Translations under genes and position numbers: made by a program | Notes under the pieces: generated by a model | Database searches by the model: none | Told to the model about the DNA's origin: nothing | What the model saw: only the letters and a program-made list of their open reading frames with translations | Source of the DNA: Woeseiaceae bacterium | Lineage (GTDB): Bacteria; Pseudomonadota; Gammaproteobacteria; Steroidobacterales; Woeseiaceae | DNA length: 64,000 nt | Reading direction: 5' to 3' | Assembly: GCA_028277185.1 (NCBI GenBank) | Contig: JANQGQ010000038.1 | Span: 104,947 to 168,946 of the forward strand | Part shown: one piece after another, positions 1 through 7,559 of the stretch | Layout: each line of letters begins with the position of its first letter | Numbering within the stretch: the stretch's first letter is position 1

Positions 1-20
1 GACCCGTAACCGCGGGAGCG

Positions 21-1046
21 TCAGGGTTTCGGTAGTTCGGGGGGCGGAGCGAGCAGCCGCAAGCGGTTGGGCGGTTCGTACTCCATGCGCAGGCGATGCG
101 TCTGAATGAGCGCCGTGACGGCGTCGTCCGCGCGCTCGATCAGGAAGGTCGCGGAGATGCGGGTAGTCGTCTCGAAGTCGCGAAGGTCGAGCGTGTATGA
201 GGAGTAGGCCTCGAGCCGTCTCAGGGCCTCGCCTAGCGGCAGATCCCTGACGACGATCAGACCGTCCCGCCAGTTGCCCATGTCATCGGCCGGCCGCGGG
301 GCGGTCTCGCCGAGAATGCCGGCCTCGCTTCGCACGGTCTGTCCGGCGCGCAGCGCGACGCGGCGGTCGCCGCTCGTTTCGACCGCGACTTCGCCTTCGA
401 TGACGGCGACCTCGATACTGCCGTACCTGCGCCGATCGACGACAAACTCCGTGCCGACGACGCGCGTCGTGAGGGCGTGAGCCACGACCTCGAACGGGCG
501 GGCCGGATCGGCGGCGACGTCGAAAGCGGCGCGGCCGCGCCGCAGCGAGACGCGCCGAACGTCGGCCGCGATGTGGACGTCTATCTCGGATGACCAGTCC
601 AGCCAGACGGTTGACGTGTCGCTCAGCTCGATCGTCCGCGCCTCGCCGCGCGCGCTGGCATACGACACCGGCGGGGATGCGGACTCTGCGTCGACCGTCG
701 GGCGCGGCGAATCGGGCGATGGCAATTGCCACAGGAAGCCAAGCGTGATCGCTGCGACGACGAGCGACAGCACGCCGCCCGCGAGCGCCGGGCGCTCACC
801 GAGCCGCGCCCAGCGGGCCTGCCAGCGAATCCGGCGCCGCTCGGCCGCGGAAAAACCCGGCGAATCGAGCGCCGGCAGCGCGTCGAGATAGTCCGATGCC
901 CAGTCGACCGCACGAGCATGCTGCTCCGATCGTGCACGAAAACCGGCCAGCGCTGCGAAGCTCCCGGGCGTGGCACGCCGACGCGCCCCCTCGACGAACT
1001 CGAGCGCTTCGGTCAACAGCTGCTTGTCGATTGGATCGCTGGGCAC
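21..1046 (-). CDS. FecR-family anti-sigma / sigma-regulator
   Basis: This 341-residue protein fits the FecR family of inner-membrane regulators that pass a signal from an outer-membrane TonB receptor to a FecI-type sigma factor. Residues 1-80 form the cytoplasmic anti-sigma part. A single membrane segment lies near residues 88-107, and the periplasmic part follows with the FecR-type stretch around DTSTVWLDWSSEIDV and RGRAAFDV. The C-terminal 80 residues resemble the STN-like signalling domain. Translation starts at GTG 1046, with AAGGCG a few bases upstream. It lies 67 bp downstream of the sigma gene on the same strand, the usual fecI-fecR order. The cognate receptor would be expected beyond the left edge of the window, which ends 20 bp after the stop codon. 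Confidence 0.9.
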   Translation of the reverse strand: MPSDPIDKQLLTEALEFVEGARRRATPGSFAALAGFRARSEQHARAVDWASDYLDALPALDSPGFSAAERRRIRWQARWARLGERPALAGGVLSLVVAAITLGFLWQLPSPDSPRPTVDAESASPPVSYASARGEARTIELSDTSTVWLDWSSEIDVHIAADVRRVSLRRGRAAFDVAADPARPFEVVAHALTTRVVGTEFVVDRRRYGSIEVAVIEGEVAVETSGDRRVALRAGQTVRSEAGILGETAPRPADDMGNWRDGLIVVRDLPLGEALRRLEAYSSYTLDLRDFETTTRISATFLIERADDAVTALIQTHRLRMEYEPPNRLRLLAPPPELPKP

Positions 1047-1113
1047 GTATCGCCTTTTGGCAGACGCTCAACGGTATGACGGCACCCAAGATTGCGACCC
1101 GTAAGCGAGCGCG

Positions 1114-1605
1114 TCAATCGAGCAGGTCGGCGAGTCGCGCGTAGCAGTGCTTTTTTGCCTTAGCGAGGCGCTTTTCCACCGTCGAGACGTGCACGCCGTG
1201 CTCGCGGGCGATGCTCTGTTGCGACGCCCCGAGAACGTGATAGGCGAGAAACATGCTCTGCGTGAGAAGCGGCAGCTCCAGGACGGCGCGATTCAGCACT
1301 TCGAGCTTTTGCGCGGTCTCGACCATGGCCTCGACAGAGGCCGCCGGCGCGCTGTGAATCTCGGCGTACTCGGATTCGCGACGATCGCGGCGCTCCGTTT
1401 CCCGAAGCTGATCGATTGCCGCGTTGCGTGACGCCCGGTGCAGGTAGTGCTGCGGCTCCGCGATCGGCTTCGGGTTGCGAAGCAGCCGCTCCGCGACGTT
1501 TTGCAGAACGTCATCCACGCGATCGGCCGATCCCATGATGCGCTGAAGATAGCTCCTGAGACAGCGATCGGCGACGATGAATTCGGGGTGACCGGCGCCA
1601 GACAT
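1114..1605 (-). CDS. FecI-type ECF RNA polymerase sigma factor
   Basis: The protein has 163 residues, the usual ECF sigma length. Region 2 spans about residues 12-80, with the core-binding and -10 recognition stretch around VDDVLQNVAERLL and the helix HRASRNAAIDQLRE. Region 4 spans about residues 105-160 and has a helix-turn-helix around ASQQSIAREHGVHVSTVEKR. The order sigma then FecR on the same strand, plus a Fur box 33 bp upstream of the start, indicates an iron-starvation regulated cell-surface signalling pair. By family knowledge it would transcribe a ferric-siderophore receptor gene, which is not present in this window next to the pair. The start ATG at 1605 is the only reasonable one. 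Confidence 0.92.
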   Translation of the reverse strand: MSGAGHPEFIVADRCLRSYLQRIMGSADRVDDVLQNVAERLLRNPKPIAEPQHYLHRASRNAAIDQLRETERRDRRESEYAEIHSAPAASVEAMVETAQKLEVLNRAVLELPLLTQSMFLAYHVLGASQQSIAREHGVHVSTVEKRLAKAKKHCYARLADLLD

Positions 1606-1637
1606 GGCGGATCCGTTGTTGCTGTGGACCGCCAGAC

Positions 1638-1656
1638 GATAATGGGAATGATTATC
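1638..1656 (-). promoter_or_regulatory. Fur box upstream of the sigma gene
   Basis: The 19-bp sequence GATAATGGGAATGATTATC matches the classical Fur consensus GATAATGATAATCATTATC at 16 of 19 positions. It is an inverted repeat with outer arms GATAAT/ATTATC. It sits 32 bp upstream of the sigma-factor start, so iron-loaded Fur would repress the FecI-FecR pair. It also lies 2 bp from the end of the P-loop gene remnant. Confidence 0.88.
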
Positions 1657-1658
1657 AA

Positions 1659-1847
1659 TTACAAACCAAGGCGCCCGAGCAGCGCCTCGGCCAGGACATC
1701 CACGGGCGCCGACACATCCTCATCCTCTTGTGGAGGATTGGCCGCAACGATGTGCTCGCCGTTGAGCATCACGCAGCGATCGATGCTCTCGGTCAGCGCT
1801 TCGGCCAGCGTGGACTTGCCGATGCCGAGGGGTCCATCGCGTTTCCC
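1659..1847 (-). pseudogene. Truncated P-loop NTPase/kinase fragment
   Basis: The minus strand here reads about 62 codons in one frame, ending at TAA 1659-1661. It contains a clear Walker A motif (GPLGIGKST) followed by LAEALTESIDRCVMLNGEHIV. Third positions are G/C-rich, as in neighbouring genes. No start codon precedes the Walker A motif, because the frame begins directly after the TGA of the redoxin gene, which is in the same frame. The motif and following helix resemble small AAA-type or phosphotransferase-like P-loop proteins, but the fragment stops after about 60 residues where a family member would be roughly three times longer. I read it as a gene remnant truncated at both ends. The exact family is uncertain. 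Confidence 0.6.
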
Positions 1848-2420
1848 TCAACCGAAGTATTCGGGCGCGTTGCCGGGCTTCCATTTGATGTTGCAGCCGA
1901 TGCTCGGGCTTTGCTCCGCTGGCGGCCTCACTCCGGCGAGCACCGAGTCGATCGCCGCGCGAAGGTCCGCGCCGGTCACGGGGACGTCATTGGACGGGCG
2001 ACTGCCGTCGAGCTGACCGCGGTAGACCAGCTTGAGCTCGCCGTCGAAGACGAAGAAGTCCGGAGTGCAGGCGGCGCGGTATGCTTTGGCGACCGATTGA
2101 TCCTCGTCGAGCAGGTACGGGAATTCGTAGCCGCGGCGCGCCGCTTCCTCGCGCATCGCGTCGGGCCCGTCCGCCGGGTAGGCGGCGATATCGTTGCTGT
2201 TGATCGCGCGAATCTGGACGTCCGCGCCGGCGTAGTCGCGCCCGATCGCGGCGAGCTCGTCGGCCACGTGCTTGACGAACGGGCAATGATTGCAAATGAA
2301 CATCACGAGGCTTGCCGCGTGGCCGGATTCGAGCGTGTGCACATTCCCGGCCGGGTCCGGTAACGAGAACGCCGGCGCCTCGTGATCGAGCGGCAGCATG
2401 GTGGATTCTACGGCGGCCAT
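1848..2420 (-). CDS. Thioredoxin-fold redoxin (AhpC/TSA-like)
   Basis: The protein has 190 residues with a thioredoxin fold of the redoxin/AhpC-TSA type. The start PLDHEAPAFSLPDPAGN is typical of this group, and the active-site stretch is CNHCPFVKH near residue 43, with a CxxC. The later segment SVAKAYRAACTPDFFVFD contains the cis-proline region (CTPDFF). No signal peptide is evident, so it is probably cytoplasmic. GGAG lies six bases upstream of the start at 2420. Related proteins are usually annotated only as thioredoxin-family proteins, and the substrate is unknown. Its stop codon directly abuts the P-loop remnant. Confidence 0.85.
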   Translation of the reverse strand: MAAVESTMLPLDHEAPAFSLPDPAGNVHTLESGHAASLVMFICNHCPFVKHVADELAAIGRDYAGADVQIRAINSNDIAAYPADGPDAMREEAARRGYEFPYLLDEDQSVAKAYRAACTPDFFVFDGELKLVYRGQLDGSRPSNDVPVTGADLRAAIDSVLAGVRPPAEQSPSIGCNIKWKPGNAPEYFG

Positions 2421-2550
2421 TGGAGACTCCGGCAGTCGATACGGAACCTGGAAGCTTAGGGCCTGTTAGCCACTGCGTCCATGGCCCGTCGATCCTGCGA
2501 CACCGCGAGCCGGGGCGCCGGGCGCATGCCGTCCGCGGCGTGCCAAGCGA

Positions 2551-2638
2551 CCGGCGATTGTGCGATCATCCTCGATTAACCTGCGGACGATTCCCGCGGC
2601 CGGGGACTGTGCGATCATCCTCGATAACCTGCGGACGA
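2551..2638. repeat. 40-bp direct repeat upstream of the permease gene
   Basis: Positions 2551-2590 and 2600-2638 are near-identical copies, differing by a few substitutions and one deleted base and separated by 9 bp. Each copy contains TGTGCGATCATCCTCGAT and ends CCTGCGGACGA. The second copy ends 7 bp before the start of the permease gene. It could be a local duplication that doubled a promoter or regulator site. Confidence 0.8.
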
Positions 2639-2645
2639 ACTACCT

Positions 2646-3725
2646 TTGAGCGCCAGCGAGACCCGGAAATCCAGTGCGATCGTGATGGCGGCTGCCGTCG
2701 TAGTGATCATCTACGGCATGCAGTTTGCGAAAGCGCTGCTCGTGCCGTTCCTGCTTGCGGCCTTCATTGCGCTGATTACGGTACGCCCGATGCTGTGGCT
2801 GCAGCAGCGCCGCGTGCCGGCCGTCCTTGCCGCGCTTCTGATCGTGCTGTTCGTAATGCTGATACTCGCGGTCGTCGGTACGGTCGTCGGCCGGTCCATC
2901 GCGGAGTTCACCGCGGCGCTGCCGGGCTATCAGGCCCGGCTCGACCGCATCGTTGCAGACGTGCTGGCGTTCATGGCGGAGCATCTGAACGGCGACGACT
3001 CCATCCAGGACCTGGGCGATCTCATCAACCCCGGCCGCGTGATGGGCTTCGTCACAGTCTTCCTGAACGCCATGCGCGGCGTCCTGACGTCCGTGTTCCT
3101 GATCTTCTTCACCGTGGTGTTCATCCTGCTCGAGGCGTCGCAGCTGCGAACGAAGATCGAGGCGGCCTTCGGTGTCGAAGCCGATTTCGAACGGCCGCGG
3201 CTGTTTCTGATCAATCTCGGCCGCTACCTGGGGATCAAGACGCTCGTGAGCGTTGCGACGGGCTTCCTCGCCTGGCTGTTGACGTGGTCCATCGGCCTCG
3301 ATTTTCCGCTGCTCTGGGGAATGCTCGCGTTTCTCCTGAATTACGTGCCGACCATCGGCTCGATCATCGCCGCCGTGCCGGCCATCCTTCTGGCTCTCGT
3401 TCAGCTCGGCCCCGCCGAGGCGACCGCGACGATGATCGGCTTTGTGGCGATCAACGTCGCCTTCGGCAACTTCATCGAGCCACGCCTGATGGGCTACGGA
3501 GTCGGGATTTCGCCGCTCGTCGTCTTTGTCGGTCTGATCTTCTGGTACTGGGTATTCGGTCCGGTCGGCATGCTGCTGTCGGTGCCGCTGACCATGGTCG
3601 TCAAGCTGCTGCTCGAAACCGACGACGAGACCCGCTGGATCGCGGTGTTACTGGGCTCGGAGCGCGACGCCGCGCACTCGCTTGCGGACGACGAACGACA
3701 GGAGTCAGCGCGGCGGCGGGGCTAA
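2646..3725 (+). CDS. AI-2E family (PerM/UPF0118) membrane transporter
   Basis: The 359-residue protein has about eight hydrophobic segments. The first (AAAVVVIIYGMQFAKALLVPFLLAAFIALI) is followed by a long loop and the C-terminal block containing FLLNYVPTIGSIIAAVPA and FIEPRLMGYGVGISPLVV, which are the hallmark motifs of the AI-2E/PerM family. Members have been linked to autoinducer export, sodium/proton exchange or stress tolerance, so the substrate cannot be assigned. The likely start is TTG at 2646, and GTG/ATG around 2680-2685 would give a slightly shorter protein. The charged C-terminal tail after residue 335 is variable in the family. Confidence 0.9.
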   Translation: MSASETRKSSAIVMAAAVVVIIYGMQFAKALLVPFLLAAFIALITVRPMLWLQQRRVPAVLAALLIVLFVMLILAVVGTVVGRSIAEFTAALPGYQARLDRIVADVLAFMAEHLNGDDSIQDLGDLINPGRVMGFVTVFLNAMRGVLTSVFLIFFTVVFILLEASQLRTKIEAAFGVEADFERPRLFLINLGRYLGIKTLVSVATGFLAWLLTWSIGLDFPLLWGMLAFLLNYVPTIGSIIAAVPAILLALVQLGPAEATATMIGFVAINVAFGNFIEPRLMGYGVGISPLVVFVGLIFWYWVFGPVGMLLSVPLTMVVKLLLETDDETRWIAVLLGSERDAAHSLADDERQESARRRG

Positions 3726-3736
3726 GGTCTGTCGCT

Positions 3737-4189
3737 TCAGGCGACGTCGTCGAAGTCGTCGGTTACCGGTTCGCTTTCTTCGATCTGTTCGAGGAGGTTG
3801 ATCGCGACGGCGACGAAGTCCGAATCTGTGATGATGCCGACGAGTGACTCCCCGTCGAGGATCGGAAGGCAGCCGATCCGGTACTTTTCGAGGAACAGCG
3901 CCGCCTGCCGCAGACTCGCGTCGCGCGATACGGTCGCGACGTCCGTCACCATGACGTCGGCTATGCCGATGTCTCGCGCCCGGATACGATCGCCGTCGTC
4001 GCGCAGGCTCGAGTCCGAGGCGCGCAGCACGTCGGTCAGCGTCAGAAGGCCGACCAGTTTGTTGCCTTCCTCGACAACTGGCAGATGATGAATTCGATTC
4101 TCCTGCATTAATTCCCGCGCGTCGGCAAGCGAGGCGGAGGGAGGCAGGGTCTTGAGCTCTGTGCTCATGACGGCGTCGATGCTGAACAT
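3737..4189 (-). CDS. Tandem CBS-domain protein
   Basis: The protein has 150 residues and consists almost entirely of two CBS domains, at about residues 8-60 and 78-130. The first contains MQENRIHHLPVVEEGNKLVGLLT and the second FLEKYRIGCLPILDGESLVGIIT, the standard beta-strand and helix pattern. CBS pairs bind adenine nucleotides and act as energy sensors. No catalytic domain is present, so it is a stand-alone regulator. It is convergent with the permease gene, 11 bp apart. The acidic tail (ESEPVTDDFDDVA) is not part of the fold. Confidence 0.9.
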   Translation of the reverse strand: MFSIDAVMSTELKTLPPSASLADARELMQENRIHHLPVVEEGNKLVGLLTLTDVLRASDSSLRDDGDRIRARDIGIADVMVTDVATVSRDASLRQAALFLEKYRIGCLPILDGESLVGIITDSDFVAVAINLLEQIEESEPVTDDFDDVA

Positions 4190-4271
4190 GGCCGCGACCT
4201 CGGTGTTGCTGTCTGTTTGCGTTTCAGTCTATGCCTGCGGTTTGCGGGCGCCATTACGGGTTATCCCTACT

Positions 4272-4742
4272 TTACGGCGTCGCGCCATGGGGGTCGAGCG
4301 GGAGCGCGACCCCGGCTTTGAGCGTCTCCATGACGAAAGTCGAGCTGATGTCGGCGAATTCGACCTCACGAATCAGGCGCTTATAGATCTGATCGTAGTG
4401 GCCGATGTCGCGAGCGACGACCCGCAGCAGGTAGTCGACGTCGCCGCTCATGCGGTGAAACTCGAGGATCTCGGGAATCGAATCGACGGCCTCCTCGAAG
4501 CGCGCGAACCAGGCGTCGCTGTGCTGGCTCGTGCGCACGAGCGCGAACACCGTCAGGCCGAAGCCCAGGGCTTCCGGATCGAGGAGGGCGACCCGCCCGC
4601 GGATCACGCCCGAGTTCTCCAGATCGCGCACCCGCCGCCACACGGCCGACTTGGACAGCGCCGTGCGTTCGGCGAGTTCCTGCATCGACAGACCCGCTTC
4701 GGACTGGAGAATATTGAGTATCAGGCGGTCTTTTCGGTCCAT
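4272..4742 (-). CDS. Lrp/AsnC-family transcription regulator
   Basis: This 156-residue protein has an N-terminal helix-turn-helix (about residues 1-55, with LSMQELAERTALSKSAVWRRVRDLE) and a C-terminal RAM ligand-binding domain (about 65-145, with EILEFHRMSGDVDYLLRV). The start at ATG 4742 gives the family-typical opening MDRKDRLILNILQ. A TTG six codons upstream keeps the same frame, but it would place an operator half-site inside the gene, so I reject it. Lrp-type proteins respond to amino acids or similar small ligands. The gene is divergent from a DUF6356 gene across an AT-rich region with four half-sites, which suggests autoregulation and control of that neighbour. Confidence 0.9.
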   Translation of the reverse strand: MDRKDRLILNILQSEAGLSMQELAERTALSKSAVWRRVRDLENSGVIRGRVALLDPEALGFGLTVFALVRTSQHSDAWFARFEEAVDSIPEILEFHRMSGDVDYLLRVVARDIGHYDQIYKRLIREVEFADISSTFVMETLKAGVALPLDPHGATP

Positions 4743-4750
4743 TTGTTTCG

Positions 4751-4808
4751 ATATTTTCAAAGAATCGGGAAAATATTCTGAAATATTGCTTCCTGAGTCA
4801 ATATTTTC
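4751..4808. promoter_or_regulatory. Four-half-site AT-rich operator (likely Lrp-type)
   Basis: The divergent region contains ATATTTTC at 4751-4758, its inverse GAAAATAT at 4769-4776, a partial copy GAAATATT at 4780-4787 and AATATTTTC at 4800-4808. In a GC-rich genome this cluster of inverted half-sites between a divergent Lrp-type regulator and its neighbour is best explained as the regulator's own operator and overlapping promoters. Confidence 0.6.
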
Positions 4809-4864
4809 GAACGATTGCCGACGCTGGTTCAGGCAAAATCCTGATAAGCAATGTGGAGTTAGCG

Positions 4865-5119
4865 ATGGGCCTGAAAGCCAAATTCACCGAGCATCCGGCG
4901 ACCGTCGGCGAGAGCTACGGCGAGCATTTCGTTTCGGCCATGGGTTTCAGCGTCGCGATGCTCCGGGCGGCATTCTGCTGCGCCGTGCACGCGGTCCTGC
5001 CGTTCCTGTTCGTCAAGACCGGGAGCGAGTGCATCACCGAGCTCCACGATCGCATGGTCACGAACCGCAGCAAGCTCGGCGCCAGGGAAGCGGTTCGCAG
5101 CGACGCCCTCCCGGGCTGA
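4865..5119 (+). CDS. DUF6356 family small membrane protein
   Basis: The protein has 84 residues. It opens with the DUF6356-like pattern in which a short amphipathic start is followed by HPATVGESYGEH, then a hydrophobic helix (MLRAAFCCAVHAVLPFLF) and a polar tail with RTGS-like KTGSECITELHDRM. A GTG at 4853 is in frame, but GGAG at 4855-4858 sits exactly where a ribosome binding site for ATG 4865 should be, so I chose 4865. Function is unknown. Divergence from the Lrp-type gene suggests that it is a regulatory target. Confidence 0.75.
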   Translation: MGLKAKFTEHPATVGESYGEHFVSAMGFSVAMLRAAFCCAVHAVLPFLFVKTGSECITELHDRMVTNRSKLGAREAVRSDALPG

Positions 5120-5172
5120 ATACTTGTAAGATCGAAGAACCGGCGCGCGGCGGCGCGCCGGCGGTATTTCGC

Positions 5173-6777
5173 ATGCACGCTACCGATCTTCCATCGTCCT
5201 CCTGGCTCAGGGACACACTCCAACAAGGCTTCGATGCGCTCAACGCGGGTCGCGTACAGCAGGCGTCGGAGTTCGCTCGTCGGGCCGTTGCGGCCAGACA
5301 GGATCTGCCCGAGGCCCATTTCCTCGTCGGTCTCATCGCACTGACGACGCACCAGCATCGCACGGCCGTCGAGGCGTTCGGGTCGGTGACCCGCCTGGTG
5401 CCGGAACACGCGGCGGCGTGGGCGCAGCTTGCGCGCCTGTTCGCGATCGCGGGCCATCTCGTCGCCGCGGACGAGGCGCTGGCCGAGGCCGTCAGATACG
5501 ACAGCGGCGACCCGGCGGTCGCGGATCTCATGGGCATCGTCTGCTCGCTGCTCGGGGATCAGGAAGCGGCCGCGCGGCAGTTTGCGCGCGCGACCGAGGC
5601 GGCCCCGGACAACGTCGCCTACCTCGTCAATCGGGCGAACTCGGCGACGTATCTTGGCGAACTCGACCACGCGGAGCTCTGTCTCGGGAAAGCGCTCGAG
5701 CTTGCGCCTGACAGCGCTCAGGCACACTGGATTCTCTCCGGTCTTAGAACCGCCGCCGACGATAGTCACGTCCGGGAACTCGAGCGGCTGCTGACCAGGC
5801 CGCGGCTCGCGCCAACGTCCCGGGCTTTCCTTTGCTACGCGCTCGGTAAGGAGCTCGAGGATCTCGGGCGCTGGCCGGCGGCCTTCAGAGCTTACGCCGC
5901 CGGGGCCGAAGCGCGGCGGTCCGTGATCCACTACGACGAGCCCGCTGAGACCGCCATGTTCGACCTGCTGGAGCGACGCTACGACCGCGCATGGCTCGAC
6001 GCACGGACCGGGGGCGCGGCAACGAACGCGCCCGTATTCGTCTTAGGACAGCCGCGTACCGGGACGACGCTGGTAGAGCGTATCCTGAGCGCTCATCCGG
6101 ACGTGCACTCCGCCGGCGAACTTCGGCAGTTCGGCAACGCGGTGCGGAGGCTGAGCGGCTACCGCGGGCCGGGGCGCTTCTCCGCCGAACTCATGCGGGA
6201 TGCGCTGAGCCTCGAGCCGCGCGCTCTCGGCGAAGCCTACGCCACTTCGGCCGCGCCGCTTGCCGGGACCCGGTCCCGGTTCGTCGACAAGCTGCCGCAG
6301 AACTACCTGTATCTGCCGCTGATACTCGCGGCACTGCCGAACGCCAAAATCGTCCACGTCCGGAGGCATCCGATGGACGCCTGCCTCGCGAGTTTCAGGC
6401 AACTCTTCGCGGACGCTTATCCGCATTCCTACGATCTTCGCGAGATGGGCAGGCATCATGCACGGTACCGGGCGTTGATGGCCCACTACCGACGCGAATT
6501 CGGCGATCGGTTTTTCGAGATCGACTACGAGACCGTCGCCGCGGACCCCGGTTCGGCTGCGCGGGCGCTGATCGGCTACCTCGGGCTGGCGTGGAGCGAT
6601 GCCTGTCTCGATTTCCACAGGCAAGAGGCCGCCGTGACGACGGCAAGCGCGGTACAGGTTCGCGAGCCGGCGCACACGCGTTCGATAGGCCGCTGGCTCC
6701 GCTATCGGGAGGAGCTCACGCCGCTGGTGAACGAGTTGCGGGCCTGTGGGGTCGAATTTGCAGTACCCAATACATAG
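5173..6777 (+). CDS. TPR-repeat sulfotransferase-family protein
   Basis: The 534-residue protein has two parts. Residues 10-200 form about five tetratricopeptide repeats (for example EAHFLVGLIALTTHQHRTA and AELCLGKALELAPDSAQAHW). The rest is a sulfotransferase domain with the 5'-phosphosulfate loop GQPRTGTTLVERIL near residue 290 and the 3'-phosphate signature IVHVRRHPMDACLASF near residue 397. It would transfer sulfate from PAPS to an unknown acceptor, with the TPRs probably holding the partner. The frame is open far upstream, but the first plausible start is ATG 5173. It lies 9 bp before the LolA-like gene, so it probably leads the same operon and may modify the cargo of that transport system. 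Confidence 0.85.
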   Translation: MHATDLPSSSWLRDTLQQGFDALNAGRVQQASEFARRAVAARQDLPEAHFLVGLIALTTHQHRTAVEAFGSVTRLVPEHAAAWAQLARLFAIAGHLVAADEALAEAVRYDSGDPAVADLMGIVCSLLGDQEAAARQFARATEAAPDNVAYLVNRANSATYLGELDHAELCLGKALELAPDSAQAHWILSGLRTAADDSHVRELERLLTRPRLAPTSRAFLCYALGKELEDLGRWPAAFRAYAAGAEARRSVIHYDEPAETAMFDLLERRYDRAWLDARTGGAATNAPVFVLGQPRTGTTLVERILSAHPDVHSAGELRQFGNAVRRLSGYRGPGRFSAELMRDALSLEPRALGEAYATSAAPLAGTRSRFVDKLPQNYLYLPLILAALPNAKIVHVRRHPMDACLASFRQLFADAYPHSYDLREMGRHHARYRALMAHYRREFGDRFFEIDYETVAADPGSAARALIGYLGLAWSDACLDFHRQEAAVTTASAVQVREPAHTRSIGRWLRYREELTPLVNELRACGVEFAVPNT

Positions 6778-6786
6778 ACTCACGGT

Positions 6787-7557
6787 ATGACGACCAGCCA
6801 CCGCATGTCTCTTCCCGCGCTTGCCGGCACGATCCTGCTGGCGGCCGTACCCGCCTTCGCATCCGAAACGCCCAGCGCCGACGACATCGTTCGGGCGGCG
6901 GTCGACCAGTGGCGCGGCCTGTCTTCGCAGAGCGAAGTGACGATGACGATCCGCCGTCCGGACTGGGAGCGTACGATGACGATGGAGGCGTGGACGAAGG
7001 GCGACGAACGCTCGCTCGTCCGGGTGACCGCGCCCGCGCGGGATCGGGGGAACGGTACGCTCACGAACGACAACAACATGTGGAGCTTCTCGCCGAAGGT
7101 CAACCGGGTCATCAAGATCCCGTCCTCGATGATGAGTCAGAGCTGGATGGGCTCGGACTTTTCCAACAAGGACGTCGCGCGCACCAACGACATCATCGAT
7201 CAGTACACGCACACCCTCCTGGATACCCGCGTGGATGGCGATACGACGGTCTACGAGATCGAGTCCGTGCCGCTCGAGGAAGCGGCGGTCGTCTGGGGGC
7301 GGGAAGTACTGTTGATACGCGACGACTACGTCATCGCCGAGCATCGCTTTTACGATCAGGACAACGAGCTCGTCAAAACCCTGACCTCGCTCGAGATCGG
7401 CGAGCTCGGCGGCCGCATGGTGGCCTTAAGGCAGCGCATGCAGAGCGTCGATACGGCCGACGAGTGGACCGAGATCGCGGTCCTGTCCGCGGCGTACGAC
7501 ATCGAGCTTCCGGACAATCTGTTCACGCTGTCCAATCTGCGTAATCCCCGGGACTGA
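6787..7557 (+). CDS. LolA-like outer-membrane lipoprotein-sorting protein
   Basis: The 256-residue protein has a signal peptide (residues 1-26, ending around AVPAFASE). It is followed by the LolA-like fold of the family usually labelled outer membrane lipoprotein-sorting protein (PF17131-type). Its signatures include RGNGTLTNDNNMWSFSPKVNRVIKIPS and MMSQSWMGSDFSNKDV. Proteins of this kind are periplasmic hydrophobic-cargo carriers and often sit beside MacB/FtsX-type permeases, as here (3 bp from the first permease). The cargo need not be a lipoprotein. It is probably the periplasmic shuttle between the two permeases and the barrel downstream. Confidence 0.88.
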   Translation: MTTSHRMSLPALAGTILLAAVPAFASETPSADDIVRAAVDQWRGLSSQSEVTMTIRRPDWERTMTMEAWTKGDERSLVRVTAPARDRGNGTLTNDNNMWSFSPKVNRVIKIPSSMMSQSWMGSDFSNKDVARTNDIIDQYTHTLLDTRVDGDTTVYEIESVPLEEAAVVWGREVLLIRDDYVIAEHRFYDQDNELVKTLTSLEIGELGGRMVALRQRMQSVDTADEWTEIAVLSAAYDIELPDNLFTLSNLRNPRD

Positions 7558-7559
7558 CC

